This document shows positions 1-9,829 of a stretch of DNA of 34,071 bases, piece by piece (the first letter of the stretch is position 1; the number at the start of each line of letters is the position of its first letter). The notes under the pieces were generated by a model. The model searched no databases and was not told the DNA's origin. It worked only from the letters and a program-made list of their open reading frames with translations. Made by a program: the position numbers and the translations under genes. Origin of the DNA: Schoenoplectus triqueter (lineage: Eukaryota > Streptophyta > Magnoliopsida > Poales > Cyperaceae); the NCBI GenBank assembly GCA_964058805.1, contig CAXKVV010000076.1, positions 1 through 34,071 of the forward strand. Direction: 5' to 3'.

Positions 1-47
1 GAATTATTTTTTTAATTAAGTAAAGCAAATTGTATTATGTTTCATAC

Positions 48-1166
48 CTCCGGCATAGTTTCTTTATTAGCAAACTTCATTGTCATCTCATGCATCGAGC
101 GCATCATATAATATCCACAAGCGTTAGAACTCGTTTGCTTTGGACTCTAGAAAAGTTAAAAAATTAATTAAAATGCTATGAAACAGGAGTGATGGTCTAT
201 TTAACTCAAATATTGTGTCTTTGTTAAATCTGTCCCTCAAGAAATCCGACTGACTTTGCAAACAAATATTTCCATTTCCCCATGCTACAAGTTCAAGCTA
301 ATATGTACATGTTTGTGAACTACCCAAGTGTATTAACTCATAATCTTGAATTCTAAGTGTGCCCTAAATTTTCTATGATTATCCCAATTCACTCATTCAG
401 AAATTAACAATGTAGTCGAATAAGCTGTATATATACCTTGGTGATGTGCCAACTGAATTTGGGAGTAGTTTTCTTTCTCCCTGTGATCTTAGGTTGTTCC
501 AGCAAATGCAGATTAAGTGCTCTGCAACATATATATAACAACATAAATAAAAATGACCGAATAATTTATTATTATGTTAGAAATAATACAGTGAGTTACG
601 TAGTTAGAGTCGCTTGAATGTAGAATGACTCTTGTGAGTAGTCGCGCGTTAGAGAATCAACAATGTAATACTTCTTGTTTGAAAGTTGCATAACAATAAG
701 AACCCAATGGTTACTGAAATTAAAAAGAAGTATAATTAGCATTCATATATATGTTAGAAATTAATTAACTATGTTGATTTATTGAGAGGATAATTATTCT
801 AACCTCTCAAGGTAAGGCAACAGAATGAAACACGACTTATCTTGAACCCGATCAAAGAATGACTGCAGGTACTTCGTTGTATTTTGGAGATGTGTGGACA
901 TCTCATTATCTGAGTAGGTAAAAAGATCGAGAAAGAGAACTTATCATTAAAGCAGGTCCTCAACCTCTCTGCTAAGGCACTGTATTTATAACACAAGTAA
1001 TTAGCTACTGTCAAAGTATTAAAATAAAAGAAAATAAGTTTGAAAACCCTTACATGCAGAAGCACTACATCATTGTGATGCTGAGGCGGTCATCAGTGAA
1101 GATATTAATTATATCTTCCCTAAGAAGCCAAGTAGTAGCTTCACCATTAATCCGAAATAGGCCGGA
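48..1166 (-). CDS. Ulp1-like C48 cysteine protease exons of a CACTA element (partial)
   Basis: Minus-strand exons with matching phases: about 939-804, 713-600, 521-437 and 146-48. Every junction is GT-AG; the acceptor at 940 is weak. The joined reading has the full Ulp1/SENP triad: His in NHWVLIV, Asp in YYIVDSL, and Cys in NACGYYMMRSM, with the oxyanion-hole Gln in SPKQ just before the Cys. The block LLPYLES before NHW matches the usual 'PY-x-x-x-HW' lead-in. A further upstream segment (1166-1068; WLLREDIINIF) fits the normal N-terminal part but ends in TAG, so the protein is probably not made as one piece. The last exon ends at GAG|GTATGA at 48 and the rest lies off the window. In CACTA elements such domains are deSUMOylase-like accessory proteins; whether this one is active is unknown. 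Confidence 0.7.
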
Positions 1167-1430
1167 GTTTTTTTATTTCGATGACGCTGACCAATGTCAA
1201 CAATAAATTATACAAAAACTTTGATGGTTTGTCAAGACTTTTCAATATCGTGTCATCAAGCAGCTTCTGTTGACGTACTACTGACCCATAACTTGGGTCA
1301 TTTTCCTTCTCCTTCTCTGTCTCTTTTTGTGTCCCAACATGTTTCTCAACATGTAGAAGAACCTAAACTTATAAATATAAGTCGCAAAAGAAAAAAAAAC
1401 TATCAAAACATATTTTTATTATTTAAATAC

Positions 1431-1696
1431 CTGCTCACAATGGTCAACTATACATGCTGGCCACTTCACAAAACCTCCTTTTACATGACCTAGATATTCT
1501 TGTTCCTCGTTGGGAAAAGGAAGAGGCAAGGAATTGAAGCCCTCCAACACCTGCTCGATGGCAACCCTAATCTCATCGGGTCGAAGATATTCATGATGTA
1601 CTTTACCATCCAATCTAGATGGATGAATTCTCCCGTGTGCTACCATTACCCTATCCACACCTTGAAGCAATGCAAGGCATTGCATGGTATAGACTC
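1431..1696 (-). pseudogene. DUF8039-like piece of CACTA transposon protein
   Basis: This is an open minus-strand exon of about 88 codons, starting after a possible AG acceptor at 1698/1697 and ending at a good donor CAG|GTATTT (1431/1430). The order of motifs is VAHGRIHP, then VHHEYLRPDEIRV, then LPLPFPNEE, then GGFVKWPACIV. That order (VA-G-x-P, a short His segment, LP-x-P, then WP-x-x-L/I) is what plant transposon proteins show between the Transposase_24 region and the Ulp1 protease. Its position between those two pieces on the same strand supports the call. No catalytic role is known for the domain. The splice phase to the upstream piece does not match, so either a small exon was missed or the gene is broken. 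Confidence 0.6.
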
Positions 1697-1984
1697 CTTA
1701 AATAAAAAAATATAGAAGTACTTTTTTATTAGAAAACCCTAATTCAACATTAGTTAACAACCAAAAAAAGTTATACCAAATACTCTAATCAAGTCATCAA
1801 ATTATTGAAAAGGTTTTTGTGCCAGTTGGGTGATTTTGCAAGCTTTTGTGCCTCAGCATAGGTATCAGAACAATATTTAGTACTGCTAAACTCAAATATG
1901 GGTTGACATATCAAAGCACTCTTCACAATTCTAGTGCTGGTACAAGCAAGTTAGAACCAGTTACACCATGTCAGTAAGATATAT

Positions 1985-2345
1985 AAATCCATATACGAAA
2001 ACTAACCTGGATATCCTCAACCGGTAGTGGAGCATAGCAATTGGAGCTCACTTGTGTATGGGGATGAGATTGCTGAGGAGATGTACCAGCCTCATCAGCC
2101 GGTACTAGGATGTTTGCATTTTGAAGCAGCTCTGCCATTTGCTGGTGGAACTGGGCTGCTTGTGCTTGCAAAGCCTCTTGTATCAGACGACTAACATCGG
2201 TCCTAGTTACACATTCAGCATGCAATGTCCTCCTCAACCCCTTTCCAAAAGCAATTTTTATTCTCACGAACTGCGAGCGTCCTCTTACTCTTCCTGGATG
2301 CTCAGGAGTGCCTATTACGACAGTTAAAATGTCATTGTGGCACAC
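1985..2345 (-). pseudogene. Transposase_24-like (Ptta/En/Spm) C-terminal fragment
   Basis: The minus strand reads open from about 2345 and holds the motif IGTPEHPGRVRG, which matches the G-x-E-x-P-G-R-V-R-G signature near the end of plant Transposase_24 domains. It continues into a Gln/Ala-rich helical stretch (EALQAQAAQFHQQMAELLQ), a probable short coiled coil that is usual after this domain. A good donor (CAG|GTTAGT) follows at 2007/2006; the next acceptor with matching phase is not evident, since the following piece begins in a different phase. Upstream of 2345 I cannot follow the frame. I read it as an old copy of a CACTA structural or accessory protein, not a host gene. Confidence 0.65.
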
Positions 2346-2349
2346 TGGT

Positions 2350-3090
2350 TGAAATGACCCTTAAGACACTTGGTGAGAGTATGACCCCTATCACAAAAGG
2401 AAATAATATTAATCCAACTCAGTGTTAAAGACTATTGATAAATTAGTGGAAATTACTAAATTTTGATTGGACTTCACATCTAATTGGACCCCAAATTAGA
2501 AGGTATTGCAAATTAGTGAAAAAGGACATACCACTCTTTGAAAAAACATGTTGAGAGATCATTTTTCTATTTGCTCCAGTCAGAATAAGGGAAGTATCCC
2601 AAATAAATATGTACTATAAATTAGAAAATCGAGTTAAATTTGACATTCATAATCATTAAAATTTCTATTTTCCACTCAAGTCATCCTCTAGAGTTTTCCA
2701 TTCAAAATATTAACGAAATTGAAATTATTATCCATTTAAATATCATTTATTATCTTTTTAAACATTTTCCATTCTACAAAATTTAATTTTTCTTTTTATG
2801 TTCGAGTCGTGTCAGGTCGGGTCGGATCAGATTTGGGTCGAGTCGGGTCAAGAATTGACACCCTAGATATAACCAACCTGTGTCATGCGCAAGTTACCTC
2901 CTTTTTTTTTGTTTAACCAAAACCAAAAATTAAACCTTACTTGATTAGTCGGTTAAAAAAAACTCAGTCATGAATTTTTTTTAACTTCATCCGAAAAAAA
3001 AAGTATATATTTTTTTATATTTCTATTCACAAATTATTTTGCTAATCCCATTAACAAAAATAAAATACTAGAAACAATTTTTAATACACA
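2350..3090. other. AT-rich spacer between the CACTA relic and the LTR element
   Basis: I see no gene here. The stretch 2803-2868 has repeated GTCGGGTCGG-type units followed by TTGACACCCTA. That motif (TAGGGTG read on the other strand) is common at the ends of plant nonautonomous DNA transposons, but I cannot find a matching second terminus. 2900-3070 is poly-T and poly-A rich and, on the minus strand, corresponds to where the body of the LTR element would start, yet no gag reading frame is visible. Confidence 0.5.
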
Positions 3091-3106
3091 TATGGCTCTG
3101 ATATCA
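3091..3106 (-). other. tRNA-iMet primer binding site of a Copia-type retrotransposon
   Basis: Read on the minus strand this is TGATATCAGAGCCATA. It differs by one base from the canonical plant Copia primer binding site complementary to initiator tRNA-Met (TGGTATCAGAGCC). It sits two bases after an LTR end reading CCCAACA, exactly where a primer site should be. This fixes the orientation of the element as minus, with its body to the left of 3091. Confidence 0.75.
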
Positions 3107-3108
3107 GT

Positions 3109-5830
3109 TGTTGGGTTCGTGACATGCATGAAATACAGATTTTTAAAACTTTTTCATGCAACCCAATTGAAAAACAAGGATAATGTATATAAAATTCGAA
3201 TCTAATAAAAAAATTTATGAATAATATACCTTACTTGGTATCGTAACCAAGCGCAATGATTTCCTTTGGATGATGGTTGTGTGTGCCTTCACCAATCACC
3301 GCAAGGATGTCGGTGTTGATCTCTACCGCGTGCACTCTTTGACGCATCGAAATAAGATTACTAGACATCCAATAAAATAATATTTTAAATCTCTTTTGAT
3401 CTCAACACATAAGAGGGATTGGAAAATACCAACAAATATGAAAGAGAGATGCACTGTTTTTTTTTTCTTTCGTTCGGCAGAGACTACCCAAAAAAAATTC
3501 ATGCGCAAAAGAAAAATATAAAGAGGTGTAAAAATGTGAAGAGGTGTAACCTCTGCCACGAGCATAACCTCCTTTCTTTTTCTTTTTTTTTTTGTTTATT
3601 TCTTGTGAAAAATCGTAGAAGGGTGTATAATCAACCCTTTATATTGCGCATGATTTTTTTTTCTTTGTACCGAATAACTTGGGTTTGGGCTCAATGTTAG
3701 CTCAAATACATCTCATTCATAATTTGAGCCTTACCAAATTGATCTAATCCAAATTTAATTAATTATGCCCCATAAAATTAATTAATTATTCCATACTTTA
3801 ACTTATCAAATAGAGTGACATAGTATGATCCATATCTTGATTTATAAATCATAATTGGTATCTACCAATGCATTATGATTATCCGATCAAACACAGATAA
3901 ATTGTGATCCTTTAATTTTTTTGTCACATGATATCTATTAATTAATGTCAAGCGTCAGAATGTGTCATCCTTGACCATTAATTATTTTCTTGACCCTCGG
4001 TGCATAATTATTTATATGTGATTATCTCATAATCATAAAATTGCATGCATAATAATTATAACTGCATTAAGGGATCTAGAGATATCACTAATCTCATAAG
4101 AAATGAGACGGACAAAATATCCTTTTAACTATCCATAATTCATAGCATAATTCATTTATATTCAGAAATTACCTTTATAGCCCTCGGTTAAAAGAAATGT
4201 TTGATAATCGCACAAAATATACATTAATTATCTAGAATTATGAATATCTCAAATAATAGAATTAATACTAATTTATGACATTGCTGATGACACAAACATA
4301 ATCCATACGGCAAGTCAAAGTGGGTCATGTCCAATATTATGTATCACATACATGTATATTTATGTGATTAAATAAATACCCCATATCAGTAATCTGTGAA
4401 ACATGATCACACATTAATCCACATACTAGTCCATATTATCATTCATTGTTTCATGCTAAAGATATGGGACTAGAGACAATTCATAGTTTTAATAACATTT
4501 ATAGAGTTTCACACTTCAAATCATCAACTCAAATAATCCATAAAATATTAAAACTCATGGAACAAAATGATACAAATCATCTAATACATAAAACAAAAAC
4601 AAGAGAACCATCAAAAATGATTAGAGGACAAAACTAAAACTTAACACATGAGATAGTCAAAAAGAGTGCGGCAAAAATTCAACATAACATCCGCGCTTAG
4701 GAAAATAAATTGTTAGGTTTTCAACAGGTGGAAGGGTATTTTTCGACATTTTTGGAATAGCTCCCACTAATTTTGGACAGCCAAAACTTATCGGTTTCCA
4801 AAAATAGACTGAATTTTCCTTAATTAACTAAGAGAAAGTGGAGATAATATAAATATTGGATCCTGCTCCACTTTTCATATCATACCCTCTAAAAATAGCT
4901 AAAGAAAGTACAATAGTGGAGACTGATTGTCTAATTTTAGTCATATCGACATATGACTAAATTTAGACTTTTCCGAAATAGTATAATTCTTATCTAATTA
5001 TGTCATGTCAATATATTATTAAAAAACAACATATGAAATTTCTTAAAACTCTTCCACTTGAACATTATTAAACACTTTAATAAGTTCAATAATTATTTAT
5101 CTCATGTTATTTGATATGTCCAACACATCAATAAATCAAGAAATATTTATAGACTATGTTTTTATATGATGTGACCATTTAGGACCTGTCTACATTTAGC
5201 AATGAAATTAAAATACTTTAGTCATCATAGATCACAAGCGGCACGTAGCAATGTGCATTGTGACCTCTAGGAAATATAGATATAGCGACAATCATCTAGA
5301 TCTCATTCCATATCACATGATATTCAGAACAGTGCAAAATATGAACGTATCATTCTTGTACTACATTCTTTATCTAGGGACGCCCAACTTGGATACCATC
5401 ACTCACATCAATAAATGAGAGGGATATTGGTATTCTTGATTCATACTTGTTCTTCATACAAAAGATGTACATCGAGATAGAATCTGTATGACTGTCAGTT
5501 ACGGACGATGTTGGATAATATCCGTAAATATAAATCATTTGTATAAGAAGAACACTCATCTTATATCTAAAAATTAGCAAGTAAATAAAATACTAATAAC
5601 ACAAATACTATCCTTATTGTATTTTATTACAAGTCAAGTCTAATAACAAGTCCAACATGTTATTTGTGAAACACAATCATCACTCAACTTACACACTAAT
5701 CTTAGTTAATTATTGTTCCTAAGTAATTAACAGATTAGGAATATTTTAGAGTTATTATTAATTAATACATATATTTCACAATTGATACCAACTCAATATA
5801 TAAATAATAAACAACTCAATGAATTTAAAG
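3109..5830 (-). mobile_element. Long Copia-type LTR (5' LTR or near-solo LTR), body lost
   Basis: The 3' end of the LTR (minus strand) is well defined at 3109 by CCCAACA plus the adjacent primer binding site. The U5-like part contains a short open stretch (3320-3225, ending in GYDTK and then TAA). The 5' boundary is not resolved. Sequence matching the right-edge LTR family (33910-34068, opposite strand) runs to about 5815. Another CCAACA lies at 5651, and a PPT-like AAGTGGAAGAG lies on the minus strand near 5055. The LTR is therefore somewhere between about 1.9 and 2.7 kb. No gag or pol lies next to it on the left, so the body has been deleted or displaced. No target duplication was found. 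Confidence 0.6.
5655..5815 (-). repeat. LTR-family segment, inverted relative to 33910-34068
   Basis: About 160 bp here aligns closely with the reverse complement of 33910-34068, for example around TTAGTTAATTATTGTTCCTAA and ATTTCACAATTGA. The match fades beyond about 5815 on one side and near the window end on the other. It is shared by the two LTR copies and shows that the retrotransposon family is present in both orientations at the two ends of this gene region. Confidence 0.75.
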
Positions 5831-6099
5831 ACTATTAAATTTAAGTCATTAAATTATTATATAATTTAATAAATTTTGATGAAATATCAAAAGATACTCA
5901 TATTATATAAAAATTAAATTATGTTCAATTTATAATTCAATAATATATTTACAAAACAAAATTTAAAATATTTATATGATTTTATATGAGATAAATTATC
6001 AAAATTATAAGTCGTGGATAATCTACACCCATTATTTAAAATAAAATCAGGATAGAATCTGAGAGAGTGAGACTATGACATGGTTGATGCTAGGGCTTC

Positions 6100-7325
6100 A
6101 AGAAATATTTAGAGTTCGTAGTTTATTCTTGTTCGATTCAAATCAAATTGGTTCGATTTAAAATTCTATCGAATCAAACTCGAACTATACTAAGTTCATT
6201 CAAATGGTGTTCGTGAACTATTATAGTTCGAATCTTGAGTATTTGTGAACTCTCCGATTATTTATTTGATTGTCGCTGACTGTCGCCCTAGGTATATTAA
6301 CGTGATATCTTGTTCTCACCGTCCAAACCCTATTTTTTTCTCCGTATCTTCACCTCTCCATCTCTTATTCTCGCTTGCTTAATCCTATTTTTTTTCCCTC
6401 CGTCTCTTCGTCTCTCCATCTCTCTATCTCTCTGTCCCAAGAAACCCTGAGCTATGAAAGAGTGCCTCGTTGCTTGCCTTCTATTAGTGAAGGTGGTTGT
6501 AAATTAGAGAGTTTTACAAGAAGACGAGGCGATGTGTGGCTTCTGAGGGAGAAGATTCAGAGCTAAGTCTAGATTTCAGCATCTTCTTCATTTTTTGGTA
6601 TTAGATTTCCTCTTTTTTTTTTTCTTTTTCGATTTCAATCATTAATGACTAACCTGATAAGGGGATTCACGTTGAATATAGAAACTGTTTGTGTGAAATT
6701 GTTTATTTTCATCAATGAAGCAAATATTCTTGTTTAGCTGGCCTTTTTTTATACCAAACAGAAATTTATGATATCTAAGTAAAATGTTTATTGTTCAGGC
6801 TTCAACTGCCTATCCCTGCCACTGTTTATTGTTTGTCATCTCAACTTCTATCTTGGTCGGCAGCTTAGTCTAAGGAATTTTAATTTTTTTTCATAAAAAT
6901 AATTAAAAGATCAATGATTAGAAAAGTATATTAGACTTTTTCCTAATTAAGTCGTAAATGTTTATTATTTCATTATGTTGTATGTTTGAGTGGTATTAAA
7001 CTATTAGTTATTTGGTTGTCTGAGTAGTATGAATTTGTATAAAATTTATTAATTTTGTTGAATGAACTATGATAAGTTTGTTTGTATGGTATGAAGTATG
7101 AACTATATAATATTTTATATCTGGTTCTATCATTCGGGTATGAACTATGAAATTTAACAATTTTGTAATTCAATTTCGAACTATTTATGAATTAAACCGA
7201 ACAGTTAGAACTTCTAACGAATAGAATTGAAAACTATGGTTTGAGTTTGAAACTGCCTATCTATTTCGAATGAAACTTGAACACAAACGAGTTCATTCGA
7301 ATTTGATTCGTTTACGGTACTAGTT
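6100..7325. repeat. Probable old DNA-transposon or repeat with TTCGAA-type ends
   Basis: 6108-6250 and 7130-7325 are both dense in GTTCGA, GAACT and TTCGAAT words and read roughly as inverted flanks of a 1.2-kb block. The match is too loose to call real terminal inverted repeats, and no target duplication was found. The inside (6330-6620) holds a long pyrimidine tract of CTCTCCATCTCT type followed by a more GC-rich stretch, resembling a plant 5' leader and first exon; the short frame there (6375-6566) has no ATG start and no recognisable product. It may be a captured gene fragment. Low certainty. Confidence 0.3.
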
Positions 7326-7329
7326 TGAT

Positions 7330-9510
7330 GCGAAACAAATCAGTAAAATTTTGTTGAATGGATGTACTACCCGGGCTGAACAACTCAACCTGCTTCTGTA
7401 AAAAGGCCTTTATGCATTGGGCCCGATGAAGTGATTCTCTCTTCTTCCTTTTTTTCCGATTTGCTCCTTTTTCGCCTCTTTTTTTTAGCTTCGCGAGAGA
7501 ACATGACAACCGAGTACTGAATAAAAGAACAATTGAATAAAAGTTTCATAATAAAGAATGAAATTAATAATTGGCGATTGAATTGAAGGTACGTTCCAAG
7601 AAACAAAAGTCATGAGAGAAAACAAACTCGGGTTGTTAGGATGCCCATCTCTGGTAGGTGCCTCAAAAAAGGAAGGAAAAAGAAAAAAAAAAAAGGAAAA
7701 AAAAATGGAAAAAGGTCCATAGAAAATTAATTTTACAAAATCAACTAATTTTAGCGAAAGGTGAAATATCTCTATTTAACATATATTCACTTCCTTACTT
7801 TATTATATAACAGAGCAATTAAATTACCAACCAAATTTTGAAACGAGGCACACTCTTATTCTTTTGTTGGTATCCATTTTGGAGGCTCGTTACTTGTTGG
7901 TCACAATCTACGTACACATACATCTGAGAGAGTCTAAAATGCAATGATATTAAATTAAAAATTAAAAATAATCAATTCAAACTATTTAATATATTCTTCA
8001 TATCAATAAATTTATTTAGTATTTTCTTAGACGAAGAGAAAATTACTTAATTTATAAATTTTAAATCGTTCAATAATGATGATTTTTTTATTAAAATAAG
8101 TAAAAAACAATTCAAAAAAATTTATTTTCTAAAAAAGTTTGATATGGATAAATATATTAATGTTGTCTTTTTTATTATTTATCTCGTAGTGGATTATCCC
8201 GAAATATATCTCAAACTCTTTGAACTCGAAATAATATCCCGAGATCTGACACAGGTGTTCACTCTGACAAATAAAAACAGACGAATAATTGAATTAAAAT
8301 GAGAATAAAATAAGTTACTAAATCTGAGAGAAAGAAGTGAGTGCTCTGAAAACTGTTTTCTTTATAACTCAACTGTGTGTTTATAAAGTTTTCTCTTTTT
8401 TTCTTTCTTATTTCTACACTACTCTATTTATAATGCTCGGTGTCATTAATATACCTGCAAACTTATACAATCAATTTAATCCTAGCTATATTAGTTATAT
8501 ATCGGCATTAATTATCTAGCCATAATTTTGTCAACTTCACTGTTGTTTCCATCAGCTATCTCTAACACATGCGGTAAATATAAGAAGTATCATGTTCATC
8601 ATCGGGGCAAGGGCATCATCCCGACCTCCCTAATATTTTTGATATATTAGTATATGATTTATCTTGAGCTTTATCTTTAGCACTCGCTCGTCCTTGATGC
8701 CGCTGCTTCTTCGAGTTCGACATGGGATATTTCGAGTGGTTGAATTCCCGACTTCTTAGTCCTTCCAAATCAAAACTTGAAATTTACTACTCCGAATAGT
8801 TAGAGTAATTAAATTGAAAATGACATATCGTATCGTATTAAATAGACGTGTTCTTGTCACTGTTATCTTCGTGCTGATAGATAGCATAATTTAATGTAAA
8901 TATAGTTAATTAAGTCAACTATACATTATGCAAGAAACAAATTAAAAATATTTTAGCACTAGCTAGTTAATTAGCAGGAGTAATCTACGATCACTACAGT
9001 TACATAGAAAATTTAGAACTTTATTCATATCATACCGATTTGCTTTCCTTTGTATGGACGTATGGTGTGTTGCTTTGGCCGTTTTTTGCTCACTGCTTTT
9101 TTTTAGTCTGGTGGATATATAATGTGACAGACCATATCATAACATATGTGAATAGTAGTCAAATTTTGAATTTATGAATTGCAAAATACAGTTAGTGTTA
9201 GATATTGTTTTCAAGACTTTTGAGGAGGAGATGATAACTTAGTTTGCACAAAAAAAAAAGATGATAATTCATTCAACGATAAATGATCCATTTAAATGGT
9301 ACTGTTTCAATTAATGACATGTCCAAATAATTGTGTTGTAATAAGTGTAACCTTCAGTTCAGTACATGTCCGAATATATATACTCCTCTATGTTGATTTT
9401 CGGAGTGTCAACAAGAATTTTCCAACAGATATTCTAGAGAACCTACATGAAGGTGTAGACGAGAGAAAATCTTGTGTATTAGAAAATTAAAATACGCGTG
9501 CAGTAACATT
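7330..9510. other. Intergenic AT-rich stretch, no gene recognised
   Basis: Only short random frames occur, such as 8337-8519 and 9296-9490, with no family resemblance. There are poly-A and poly-AG tracts at 7640-7720. I see no tRNA, no long repeat and no element ends. Confidence 0.5.
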
Positions 9511-9516
9511 TATGCT

Positions 9517-9800
9517 CAGGTAGGTGCAGGATTTTGATCCGGGTGCTATTATCATATTATAATAGCTTATTGGGTTCAAATTCATTAATTAATTGGGTAC
9601 TAAATAAAAAATTAATAATTTAATATATATTCTTATGTAATAAAAAATTATTAAAATAATAATATTTTATATATTAAAAATAACAATAAAATAAATCTCA
9701 AGTAATAGATAATCAAGTTGATCAAGAAAGTTTCCGTCTACAGAACTTTATATTTTGATATCTTTGTATAATTATTTCATTATGCACGATATTAAATATT
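9517..9800 (-). mobile_element. Eroded hAT-type nonautonomous element, inverted copy of the one at 18.7 kb
   Basis: About 280 bp matches the reverse complement of 18820-19106 over nearly its whole length, including GGATTTTGAT near the end, GGGTACTAAATAAAAAA, ATTAAAAATAACAATAAAAT, and ATTATGCACGATATTAAAT. The outer end reads CAGGTAGGTGCAGGA, a decayed form of the CAGGGGCGGA terminus. The other terminus is not recognisable beyond about 9800, and no target duplication survives. It is therefore an older or truncated family member. Confidence 0.7.
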
Positions 9801-9829
9801 TTACAATAAATGTTGTGTAGCAATATCCT

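Larger units (their letters stand above)
1..2345 (-). mobile_element. Decayed CACTA (En/Spm) transposon, internal part, truncated at the window edge
   Basis: Three protein pieces typical of plant CACTA elements lie in the expected order on the minus strand: a Transposase_24-like tail (2345 to 2007), a DUF8039-like piece (1696 to 1431) and a Ulp1-like C48 protease (about 1166 to 48). Each is described separately below. Introns between and within the pieces still have GT donors and AG acceptors. No CACTA terminal inverted repeat is visible: the 3' end lies beyond base 1 and the 5' end is lost somewhere right of 2345. The upstream pieces contain stops or phase breaks, so the element as a whole looks dead, although the protease part is well preserved. 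Assignment to CACTA rests on recognising the protein domains; Ulp1 domains also occur in some MULEs. Confidence 0.75.

Noticed and set aside
1063..1072. CACTACATCA as a possible CACTA terminus
   Set aside because: It lies inside the protease gene of the element, differs from the usual CACTACAAGAAA-type ends, and has no inverted partner.
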